Shown here piece by piece: positions 1-5,992 of a stretch of DNA of 5,992 bases. The stretch covers positions 1 to 5,992 of the forward strand of contig JBEKPV010000205.1 in NCBI GenBank assembly GCA_049520395.1, written 5' to 3'. Position numbers and translations under genes: made by a program. Origin of the DNA: UBA1161 sp049520395 (GTDB taxonomy: Bacteria; Planctomycetota; Phycisphaerae; Tepidisphaerales; Tepidisphaeraceae). The notes below the pieces were generated by a model. That model was not told the DNA's origin, did no database searches, and saw only the letters and a program-made list of their open reading frames with translations. Positions within the stretch are counted from its first letter, which is position 1. Each line of letters begins with the position of its first letter.

Positions 1-190
1 GGGTCTTAACGGGAAGATGCGCCAGATAAATCCCCGTCCCGGCAAGATAAACCACGATCCAGGACGCGCCGATCGCCAGGCACAATTTCTCAACCGGCTC
101 GCATTTGCACCGCCGCAGGATCAGCAGCCCCGACCCCAGCCCGCTGACGGCCAAAATCAGCATTTCGAGGATGAATCGCGCCGCGATCAT
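1..190 (-). CDS. N-terminal fragment of an integral membrane protein, truncated by the window edge
   Basis: Reading the minus strand from the ATG at 190-188 gives 63 codons with no stop before the left edge, starting MIAARFILEMLILAVSG. A TAA lies in frame four codons upstream of this ATG, so it is the first available start. Residues about 7-26 form a hydrophobic helix. A short basic/Cys loop (RRCKCEP) follows, then a second hydrophobic helix at about 36-58 ending YLAHLP. The spacing of helix, loop with an acidic residue, and Gly-rich helix resembles residues 45-97 of the glycosyltransferase-like protein at 3143-4969. By inference it may be another polytopic GT-C-type protein, but 63 residues cannot establish a family. 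No strong Shine-Dalgarno is visible; an AGGGG lies about 13 bases upstream. It is transcribed away from the tetrapyrrole genes. Confidence 0.7.
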   Translation of the reverse strand, partial: MIAARFILEMLILAVSGLGSGLLILRRCKCEPVEKLCLAIGASWIVVYLAGTGIYLAHLPVKT

Positions 191-304
191 TTCAGTCGAT
201 TATCCCCTATTTCGACGGGTGAGCCGACAATAGCTCCGCCCGCCGCACAAGACAACGCCGACTACCCCCCGCCACCCGCCGGCGATAAAATCGGGTGCTC
301 GATC
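191..304. promoter_or_regulatory. Divergent intergenic region, presumed promoters for both directions
   Basis: These 114 bases separate the minus-strand membrane protein start from the start of the Met8-like gene. As they lie between divergent genes, promoters for both should sit here or just inside the genes. On the plus strand, GATAAAAT at 284-291 is AT-rich against its surroundings and could act as a -10 element, but it is close to the start codon and has no convincing -35 partner. On the minus strand a GATAAT lies about 9 bases before the ATG at 190. Neither is a confident sigma-70 promoter. No clear operator palindrome, riboswitch or terminator hairpin was recognised. Confidence 0.3.
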
Positions 305-973
305 ATGCGTCACGGATACCCCATTTTGCTCGATTTATCGCGGCGTTCGGTGCTCATCGTCGGCGGCGGCGCCGTCGCCTCGCGCAAAGCCGCCGGCGTC
401 CTCGCCGCCGGCGCAACCGACGTCCGCGCCGTCGCCCCCAAATTCGTCCGCGATTTCCCCCCGGACGTGCGGCAAATCGTCGAATCCTACACCCCCGCTC
501 ATTTGGACGGCGCGGGACTGGTCTTCGCCGCCACCGACTCCGCAGCCGTCAACGATTCCGTGGTCGCCGAGGCACGCAAACGCGGCCTCCTCGTCGGCCG
601 CGCCGAACCCGACGAATCCGACCCCGCCGATTTCATCTCACCGGCGGTCCTTCGACTCGGGGCCGTCACCATTTCCGTCTCCGCCGCCGGATCGGCCGCC
701 CTGGCGGCGGCGCTGCGCGATCAACTCTCCGGAACTCTCAGCGACGAATGGATCAACCTCGCCGACGCGCTCTACCGCCTGCGCCCGACCATCAAATCCC
801 TCGGCCTCCCCATCGCGCGCCGCCGCGAAATCTTCCGCGCCCTCTCCACTGAAAAAGCCGCCGCCATTCAATCGACGGACGGCATCCAGGGTCTCTGGGA
901 TTGGATCCAATGCCAGTTTCCCGAACTGCCGCAAATGGATTTCAAGTCCCCGGTTCCAGGTTCGGGTGAATAA
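305..973 (+). CDS. Precorrin-2 dehydrogenase / sirohydrochlorin ferrochelatase-like (Met8p / CysG N-terminal family)
   Basis: The product is 222 aa and cytosolic. The family oxidises precorrin-2 to sirohydrochlorin with NAD+, and many members also insert Fe2+ to give siroheme. The start YPILLDLSRRSVLIVGGGAV is the classic opening, with the Rossmann dinucleotide motif GGG at residues 20-22. AATD at 75-78, DFISPAV at 109-115 and VSAAGS at 125-130 follow the family order, and a helical C-terminal part runs to about 210. The ATG at 305 is chosen because family proteins begin just before this motif; the open frame upstream to 17 is Pro/Arg-rich and overlaps the divergent gene. There is no methyltransferase domain, so the uroporphyrinogen III methyltransferase must be encoded elsewhere. 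The usual N-x-x-D active-site signature reads G98-R-A-E101, and the usual Ser-x-Gly-Gly-x-Ser-Pro loop reads SAAGSAA, so full bifunctionality is uncertain. It overlaps the next gene by 8 bases. Confidence 0.9.
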   Translation: MRHGYPILLDLSRRSVLIVGGGAVASRKAAGVLAAGATDVRAVAPKFVRDFPPDVRQIVESYTPAHLDGAGLVFAATDSAAVNDSVVAEARKRGLLVGRAEPDESDPADFISPAVLRLGAVTISVSAAGSAALAAALRDQLSGTLSDEWINLADALYRLRPTIKSLGLPIARRREIFRALSTEKAAAIQSTDGIQGLWDWIQCQFPELPQMDFKSPVPGSGE

Positions 974-1829
974 AATTCTCGGAGCCGCCTTGCCCCCTAA
1001 ACCGCCTAATCTCGGACAGATGCTCCTCGTGGCCGGAGCCCTCGCGCTGACCGCGCTGGCGAACCATCTCGCGCTGCTCCGGTTGCGAAAGCCCGGAAAC
1101 GCCCTGCGCATCGCCGGCAAATCCCTCCAATATTGGGCCATTTGTCTCGGCCTGGCCGCCCTGGCGTGGCATTGCTCATCCCGCGGCAGCTTCCTCCTGC
1201 CGGAGGATAATTTCGAAACCCTCCTGGCGCTCGCCCTCCTCCTGGCGATTTTCGTCGTTTACATGCAGCGCGTGCATCCCATCCCGGCTCTGGATTTATT
1301 TATGCTCCCCATCGTCGCACTAATGCTCGCATCGGCCGCCATCTTCGGCCGCTTCAGCCCCAGCCTTTATCACACCGATAGCGACTGGTCCTGGGCCCAT
1401 CGCATCAGCACCTTCGGCAGCGCCATCGCCTTCGCCGTCGCGGCGGCGGGGGGCGGAATGTATCTCATCGCCTCGGCGCGCCTCCGCCGCAAAGACCCCA
1501 GCCCCGCGACTCCCCTGGGAAATCTCGAGCGCCTCGAGCGCATCACCCACACCGCCGCCGCCTCCGGGTTTGCCCTCCTGACCATCGGCATGATCACCGG
1601 CGTTCTGCGAATCTTGCAGCAAGGCGCCAACACCCGCCTCGGCCCCCACTGGATCGCCAGCCCCAAAATCTGGCTCGCGCTGGGCGTTTGGATCGTCTAC
1701 GCCCTGGCCCTGCACACCCCGATCAATCCCGCCATGCGCGGGCGAAGGTCCGCCGTGCTCAGCATCGTCGGGTTTTGCTTGATGTTTGGAACTCTCATTG
1801 CCGTGCAATTCATGCCGGGGGATCATTAG
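966..1829 (+). CDS. HemX/CcsA-family cytochrome c assembly-type membrane protein
   Basis: The product is 287 aa, with about eight predicted transmembrane helices (roughly residues 19-39, 53-70, 84-101, 108-128, 145-169, 198-217, 234-251 and 262-283). This matches the short HemX/CcsA type of the cytochrome c assembly family. Supporting signs are the R-x(n)-P-x-x-N-F-E segment at 73-84, His145 at the start of a helix, GFALLTIGMITG at 201-212 and the closing helix pair with His250. In true CcsA/ResC haem handlers a WGxxWxWDPKE loop binds haem; here the equivalent is HWIASPK at 228-234, closer to HemX-like members. Bacillus HemX lowers HemA protein level, and CcsA delivers haem for cytochrome c; the position directly before hemA favours a HemX-like role, by inference. 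The start is the GTG at 966, overlapping the previous stop by 8 bases. The ATG at 1020 (residue 19) is a plausible alternative that still keeps the first helix. Confidence 0.85.
   Translation: MNKILGAALPPKPPNLGQMLLVAGALALTALANHLALLRLRKPGNALRIAGKSLQYWAICLGLAALAWHCSSRGSFLLPEDNFETLLALALLLAIFVVYMQRVHPIPALDLFMLPIVALMLASAAIFGRFSPSLYHTDSDWSWAHRISTFGSAIAFAVAAAGGGMYLIASARLRRKDPSPATPLGNLERLERITHTAAASGFALLTIGMITGVLRILQQGANTRLGPHWIASPKIWLALGVWIVYALALHTPINPAMRGRRSAVLSIVGFCLMFGTLIAVQFMPGDH
1817..1822 (+). promoter_or_regulatory. Probable ribosome binding site for hemA
   Basis: GGGGGA lies inside the last codons of the HemX/CcsA-like gene, 10 bases before the hemA ATG at 1833. It is among the better Shine-Dalgarno-like sequences in the window. 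It supports the ATG at 1833 over the in-frame ATGs at 1845 and 1848. Because it sits within the upstream coding sequence, translation of the two genes is probably coupled. Confidence 0.5.
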
Positions 1830-1832
1830 CCG

Positions 1833-3128
1833 ATGCACCGACTGATGATGCTGGGACTGAATCACGCCACCGCCAGGCTCGACCTGCGCGAAAAACTCGC
1901 GTTCGATTCCGCCCAGCGCGACGCGGCCCTGGAATCCCTGCGGCAAAAGTTCGCCGGCTGCGAATTCGTGCTCCTGTCGACCTGCAATCGCGTGGAAATC
2001 TATGTCGCGCGCCCTCCGCATCAGTCGCCGGAAGCGGCCGACCTGGCGCAATTCCTCGCCGAAGCCCGCGGCGTCCCCCAGTGCGAAATCGACGGACATC
2101 TCTACGAAAAATCCCAGCGCCAGGTCGTCGCCCATCTCTTCGCCGTGGCCGCCTCGCTCGATTCGATGGTGCTGGGCGAAACGCAGATTCTCGGCCAGGT
2201 TCGCCAGGCCTACGACGCCGCCTGCCGATTGCAAACCGCCGGCCCGATGCTCAATCCGCTCTTTCAGCGCGCTTTGGCCGTGGGAAAACAAATTTTGACC
2301 GAAACCGCCCTCGCCGAGGGGCGGCTTTCCATCGCCAGCGTCGCCGTCGATTGCGCCAGGCGGATTTTCGACACCTTCGGCGATAAAACCGCCCTCACCA
2401 TCGGCGCGGGCAAAATGGCCTCCCTCATGCTCGCGGGACTCGCCGAACTCAAGCCGGGGAAATTGCTCGTCTGCAACCGCGACCCCGCCAAAGCCGCCGA
2501 ACTGGCGCGGAACTTCAACGGAATTCCCTCCCCCTGGGAAAATCTCGCCGATCACCTGGCCGCCGCGGATATCGTGCTCACCAGCACCGGCTCGGCGACT
2601 CCCATCCTCACCAAACCCATGTTCGAGCTGGTCATGCGCCGCCGGCGATTCAAGCCCATGTTTCTCATCGACATCGCCGTCCCGCGCGACGTGGCGCCCG
2701 AGGTGGGCGACGTGCAAAACGTCTACCTCTACAACCTGGACGATCTGCAGCAGGTCGTCTCCGCGACGCGCAGCCAGCGCGGCGCCGAACTGGACGCGGC
2801 GAATCAAATTCTCGCCCAGCATGTCGAGCAATTCGCCGATTGGCACCGCGCCCGCGAGCTCGGCCCGCTGATCGAACAGCTCCATCGTCGCTGGCACGCC
2901 GTCGCTCAGGAAGAACTCGAGCGCACCCTCGGCAAACTGCCGGAAATTTCCGCCCAGCAACGCGCCCATCTCGAGGAACTTTCCCGGCGGATCGTCAATA
3001 AACTCTTGCACGATCCGATCCGGCAAATGCACAATTCCCAGGACGGCCACGCCCCGCAGATGAAATATCTCCACGCGATCGAAAAACTTTTCGGGCTCGA
3101 CGAGCCGCCGCAAGAGCCTAAACCGTAG
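1833..3128 (+). CDS. hemA: Glutamyl-tRNA reductase
   Basis: The product is 431 aa, the usual length. It reduces glutamyl-tRNA(Glu) with NADPH to glutamate-1-semialdehyde, the first committed step of tetrapyrrole synthesis by the C5 pathway, in the cytosol as a V-shaped dimer. The N-terminal catalytic domain opens MHRLMMLGLNHATARLDLRE and carries the nucleophilic Cys51 in LLSTCNRVEIY. LDSMVLGETQILGQVRQAY at 109-127 is the substrate-recognition signature. The NADPH domain has GAGKMA at 191-196, NRDPAKA at 215-221, TSTGS at 250-254 and IDIAVPRDV at 279-287. The helical dimerisation domain contains KLLHDP at 390-395. All catalytic hallmarks are present. The gene starts 3 bases after the HemX/CcsA-like stop. 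A haem-responsive control cannot be seen from sequence. Other pathway genes (hemL, hemB, hemC, hemD) are not in the window. Confidence 0.97.
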   Translation: MHRLMMLGLNHATARLDLREKLAFDSAQRDAALESLRQKFAGCEFVLLSTCNRVEIYVARPPHQSPEAADLAQFLAEARGVPQCEIDGHLYEKSQRQVVAHLFAVAASLDSMVLGETQILGQVRQAYDAACRLQTAGPMLNPLFQRALAVGKQILTETALAEGRLSIASVAVDCARRIFDTFGDKTALTIGAGKMASLMLAGLAELKPGKLLVCNRDPAKAAELARNFNGIPSPWENLADHLAAADIVLTSTGSATPILTKPMFELVMRRRRFKPMFLIDIAVPRDVAPEVGDVQNVYLYNLDDLQQVVSATRSQRGAELDAANQILAQHVEQFADWHRARELGPLIEQLHRRWHAVAQEELERTLGKLPEISAQQRAHLEELSRRIVNKLLHDPIRQMHNSQDGHAPQMKYLHAIEKLFGLDEPPQEPKP

Positions 3129-3142
3129 TCATTTGTCATTTG

Positions 3143-4969
3143 ATGTCCCTGCGCAAATATTCCCCCTTCCTGGCCGCGCCGGCGGCGGCCGCAGCGCTGT
3201 TTCTGATGGTCACGCTGATTCTCGCCGGGCCTTCATGGCTGCAGGCGCTATACCGTTTTTCCAACGACCTCGGCATGGCCGCCGTCTGGCTCATCGCCTG
3301 CGCGGGCCTCGGATGGATCGTCTATCGATTTGTGGACGCCGGCGGCGAACTGGCGTTCGTCACCTGCGCCGCCGCCGGCATGGGAATCCTCAGCCTCCTG
3401 ATCCTGATTTTTGGCCTGCTCGGCTGGCTGAATGAGTTCACGGCCTACGCCCTGCCCTCCGTCGGACTCGCGATCGCTCTGGTGCGAGCGCCGAAAATCA
3501 AATGGAAGCCGCCGGAAAATCCCGGATCGATCTGGGCGCTGGTGTCGCTGGCGCCTCTGGCCGCGCTGGTTTTCGTCGCCGCGCTCTTTCCGCCGGGATT
3601 GCTTTGGGGCGACGAACCCAACGGCTACGACGTCGCCGAATATCACCTTCAAGTCCCCCGAGAATGGTTCGAAGCCGCCAAAATTTTCCCGCTCCATCAC
3701 AATGTCTTTTCCTATTTCCCGTTCAACGTCGAGATGCATTACCTGCTGGCCATGCACCTGCTCGGCGGGCCGTGGGCGGGAATGTATCTCGCCCAGCTGA
3801 TGCACGCGACCATGTGCGGCCTCATGGTCGCGGCCGTCTGGTCAATCTGCGGCGGCGGATGGCGCGGCACCGTCGCCGCCGTCTTCACCGCCGCCGTCCC
3901 CTGGACGCCGCTGCTGGCCGCCGTCGCCTACAACGAAGGCGGCATGCTCCTCTGGGGAACCCTCGCCATCGGCTGGGCGATGCGCGCCAAAAATTCACGC
4001 CAATTCGCCCTGGCAGGATTTTTCGCCGGCCTCGCCGCGGGGGCCAAACTCACTGCCGTCCCCGTCCTCTGGTTCGGCATTCCAGCGGCAATGCTCATCA
4101 CCCATCCTTCGACCCGCACCCTGCGTCAAATCGGCTGCTTCATCGTCTGCGCCGCTCTGTCCCTCTCACCCTGGCTCATCCGCAACCAAATTTGGTCCGG
4201 AAACCCCGTCTTCCCCGAGGCCATGAAACTGCTCGGCCAGGGACATTTCAGCGATGTGCAGGTCCAGCGCTGGCATCTGGCCCACGAATTGCCCGACGCG
4301 GCGCATCGCTCGGCCTCCGGACGCCTCGCCGCCCTCGCCGAGCAGGTCGTCACCGATGCGCGCTACGGATATATCCTGCTGCCACTGGCCCTAACGGCCA
4401 TTCTCCTCAGCCGCCAGCGTCAGACGGTTTTCCTCGCCATCTTGCTCGGCGCACAACTGCTTTTCTGGCTCTGTTTCACCCATGTTCAAGGCCGGTTCAT
4501 GGTGCTGGCGATTCCCATCGCGGCGATTCTGATCGCCCAGGTCGACGGCCGCGCGTGGAAAACCACCGCGTCCCTCGCCGCCGTCATGATGCTCGGCCTC
4601 GGCACCACGCTCATCGCCCTGCGCCTGAGCCGATACCTCGACGTCGATCGCAACCAGGTCACCCTCATCGGCCGCGAAAATCTGAACGGAATGCGCATGC
4701 TCGACGTCACGCAATTGCCAAAAGACGCACAGGTCGATCTCGTCGGCGACGCCTGTGCATTTTTTTATCAGATCCCCATGTCCCGGCTCCATTACAAAAC
4801 AGTCTTCGACGTCGATACCAGCGATCCATCCAAAACCATCATCGACGACTGGCTGGCGGGCATGCCCCCAACCAAATATGTCGACATCGACGCGGCCGAG
4901 CTGAATCGACTGGCCAAAACCTATTACAACCTTCCGCCGCTCTCCTCCTCTTCCGAGCCGTCCAATTGA
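3143..4969 (+). CDS. Polytopic membrane glycosyltransferase-like protein (GT-C / GT39-like)
   Basis: The product is 608 aa with about 14 hydrophobic segments up to residue 494, then a soluble tail of about 115 residues. The first large loop holds WGDEPNGYDVAEYHLQVP (155-172), with Asp163 and YHL. This matches the D-x-x-x-Y-H-L pattern by which GT39-related GT-C enzymes place a catalytic Asp on the outer face after the first helices. AAGAKLTAVP (298-307), SPWLIRNQIWSGNPVFP (342-358) and GRFMVLAIP (450-458) resemble the conserved segments of lipid-phosphate-sugar-dependent glycosyltransferases. The tail has VDLVGDACAFFY (531-542) and ends in SSSSEPSN. Acceptor and donor cannot be told from sequence; cell-envelope glycan or protein glycosylation is likely. 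The ATG at 3143 is preferred; a TTG directly before it would add one residue. No clear Shine-Dalgarno is present. It may be co-transcribed with hemA, 14 bases upstream, though no functional link is evident. Confidence 0.75.
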   Translation: MSLRKYSPFLAAPAAAAALFLMVTLILAGPSWLQALYRFSNDLGMAAVWLIACAGLGWIVYRFVDAGGELAFVTCAAAGMGILSLLILIFGLLGWLNEFTAYALPSVGLAIALVRAPKIKWKPPENPGSIWALVSLAPLAALVFVAALFPPGLLWGDEPNGYDVAEYHLQVPREWFEAAKIFPLHHNVFSYFPFNVEMHYLLAMHLLGGPWAGMYLAQLMHATMCGLMVAAVWSICGGGWRGTVAAVFTAAVPWTPLLAAVAYNEGGMLLWGTLAIGWAMRAKNSRQFALAGFFAGLAAGAKLTAVPVLWFGIPAAMLITHPSTRTLRQIGCFIVCAALSLSPWLIRNQIWSGNPVFPEAMKLLGQGHFSDVQVQRWHLAHELPDAAHRSASGRLAALAEQVVTDARYGYILLPLALTAILLSRQRQTVFLAILLGAQLLFWLCFTHVQGRFMVLAIPIAAILIAQVDGRAWKTTASLAAVMMLGLGTTLIALRLSRYLDVDRNQVTLIGRENLNGMRMLDVTQLPKDAQVDLVGDACAFFYQIPMSRLHYKTVFDVDTSDPSKTIIDDWLAGMPPTKYVDIDAAELNRLAKTYYNLPPLSSSSEPSN

Positions 4970-5992
4970 AGGTCCTGGTAAATCGATCTCAGCGTCGCCC
5001 GCATGCGCTGCTGATGCGCGACTTCCCCCGGCATTCCCGCAAAAACCACCGCGACCACCAGCTCGCGCCCCGGATCGGCAAACGCCGTCGACGACTGGCT
5101 GCCCCCGTGCCCAAACGTCTCGGGCGAAGCGTGCGGGCCGAATCCATAGGGCACCGTCGCCTCGCCGTACCGCGCCGAATTCACGATAAACCCCAGCCCC
5201 CAATCCACAATGTGCTTGAACGTCAGATCGAAAAGCCCCACGCGCTGGCGGCGGGTGAGCTCCGCAACGCTCTCCCGCGAAAGCACCGGCTTACCCGCCG
5301 CGGACAATCCGCCGTTTAAAAGCATTTCATAAAATTTTCCAAGCTCCCGTACGGGTCCATGGCCCGCGGCCCCGGGGCTGCCGAGCGGCGCATTTTCCGG
5401 CTTATCGAAACGAATCGAAGGGTTCGCCCCCGTCGCCACCAGCAGCCCGATGCGCGGCCCATATTTTTCAAACGTCGCCGCCGACATCGGCAGCCAGCAA
5501 TCCTCCATCCCCAGCGGCGAAAAAATATTCTCGCGAATAAACTCATCGAAAGGCCGCCCCATCGGATCGACCCGGCGGACGATCTCCGCCAAAATGTACC
5601 AACTGGTCAGCGCGTGATACCCCGCGGTCTCCCCCACCACCCACCGCGGCTCCAGCGGCGCGGCGCAAATGCGCTGGATAATCGTCTCCCACGGCATCGT
5701 CACCGCAAAATCCGCCCAGCGAAATCCCCCGGTGTGCGTCAGCAAATGACGAATCGTGATCGGCTCTTTCCCCTTGACGCCAAACTCCGGCAGATATTGC
5801 ACCACCGGATCGTCCCACCCCAATCGCCCCGACTCCTGAAGCTGCGCCACCGCCACCGCCGTCAGCGGCTTCCCCGCCGAGAGCCACGGCATAATTGTCC
5901 CCACCGACATCTCCACCCCCGCCCGAGCCATCCCGATCCCCGCATCCGCCAAAATTTCCCCCCTGCGCGAAATATAAACCTGCGCCCCAAGA
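4924..5992 (-). CDS. Beta-lactamase-related serine hydrolase (class C / EstB-like family), 5' end beyond the window
   Basis: The minus-strand frame stays open to the right edge. Codons before the TTG at 5952-5950 read LGAQVYISRRGEI, which is the expected N-terminal strand of this family, so the TTG is not the start and the 5' end lies outside. About 355 residues are visible. Motifs are the nucleophile SxxK as Ser-Ala-Gly-Lys (serine codon at 5880-5878), LLTHTGGF after the first subdomain, Tyr at 5619-5617 in GYHALTSWYILAEIV in place of the Tyr-x-Asn box, FSPLGMEDCW, and GHGGSQSS as the third (His/Lys-x-Gly) box. The family includes esterases, D-aminopeptidases, carboxypeptidases and lovastatin-type acyltransferases. 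An esterase or peptidase is more likely than antibiotic resistance, but the substrate is unknown. A signal peptide cannot be assessed because the N-terminus is missing. The tail DGSEEEESGGRL is acidic and lies in the overlap with the convergent gene. Confidence 0.9.
   Translation of the reverse strand, partial: LGAQVYISRRGEILADAGIGMARAGVEMSVGTIMPWLSAGKPLTAVAVAQLQESGRLGWDDPVVQYLPEFGVKGKEPITIRHLLTHTGGFRWADFAVTMPWETIIQRICAAPLEPRWVVGETAGYHALTSWYILAEIVRRVDPMGRPFDEFIRENIFSPLGMEDCWLPMSAATFEKYGPRIGLLVATGANPSIRFDKPENAPLGSPGAAGHGPVRELGKFYEMLLNGGLSAAGKPVLSRESVAELTRRQRVGLFDLTFKHIVDWGLGFIVNSARYGEATVPYGFGPHASPETFGHGGSQSSTAFADPGRELVVAVVFAGMPGEVAHQQRMRATLRSIYQDLQLDGSEEEESGGRL

Noticed and set aside
17..304. 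A 96-residue N-terminal extension of the Met8-like protein.
   Set aside because: It is Pro/Gln/Arg-rich, unlike any family member, and its first part lies over the divergent membrane protein start. The ATG at 305 fits the family start exactly.
191..304. A riboswitch or small RNA upstream of the tetrapyrrole genes, such as a cobalamin riboswitch.
   Set aside because: The region is only 114 bases, and neither a B12-box-like sequence nor a convincing stem-loop set could be found by eye.
1320..3113. A 597-codon open frame on the minus strand, antisense to hemA and the HemX/CcsA-like gene.
   Set aside because: The translation is rich in Gly, Glu, His and Arg with no recognisable domain. It mirrors GC-rich codons of two well-supported genes on the other strand, a known artefact of high-GC DNA.
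4760..4766. A run of seven T in the glycosyltransferase-like gene as a possible programmed slippage or sequencing-error site.
   Set aside because: The reading frame is sensible on both sides (ACAFFYQIP and onward), so no frameshift is needed to explain the protein.
4391..5203. A 270-codon minus-strand frame antisense to the end of the glycosyltransferase-like gene.
   Set aside because: It has Gly/Asp/Ala-rich composition without motifs, overlaps the true hydrolase frame on the same strand, and is best read as a shadow.
3502..5319. A 605-codon plus-strand frame within the glycosyltransferase-like gene that runs into the serine hydrolase.
   Set aside because: It is extremely Arg/Pro-rich, has no domain signature and is out of frame with two supported genes on opposite strands.

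Overview
This is a GC-rich bacterial chromosomal window of about 6 kb with dense gene packing. It holds three tetrapyrrole-related genes, a polytopic membrane glycosyltransferase-like gene, a serine hydrolase gene cut by the right edge, and the start of a membrane protein gene cut by the left edge. I see no RNA gene, mobile element, CRISPR array or integration signature. Glutamyl-tRNA reductase shows that 5-aminolevulinate is made by the C5 pathway, which argues against an alphaproteobacterium. GC-rich codons, few clear Shine-Dalgarno sequences and the style of the membrane protein suggest a Planctomycetes/Verrucomicrobia-type bacterium, possibly Phycisphaerae. That placement is an impression, not a demonstration.

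Layout. Positions 1-190 on the minus strand carry the first 63 codons of a membrane protein that runs off the left edge. Positions 191-304 are a divergent intergenic region that should hold promoters for both directions. A plus-strand run follows: a Met8/CysG-N-like precorrin-2 dehydrogenase (305-973), an eight-helix HemX/CcsA-family membrane protein (966-1829) and hemA (1833-3128). Overlaps and gaps of a few bases suggest one operon. A GT-C/GT39-like membrane protein (3143-4969) starts 14 bases after hemA and may be co-transcribed. A class C beta-lactamase-like serine hydrolase (minus strand, 4924 to the right edge) converges on it, and the two 3' ends overlap by 46 bases.

How the genes fit together. 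HemA makes glutamate-1-semialdehyde, the committed precursor of all tetrapyrroles. The Met8-like enzyme acts on the siroheme branch after uroporphyrinogen III methylation. The HemX/CcsA-like protein could tune HemA or handle heme at the membrane. The glycosyltransferase-like protein and the hydrolase have no evident metabolic link to this cluster.

Nothing here looks like an undescribed multi-gene system. The points most worth a second look are the altered active-site signature of the Met8-like protein, the altered Trp-rich motif of the HemX/CcsA-like protein, the convergent coding overlap, and the unannotated partial membrane protein at the left edge.
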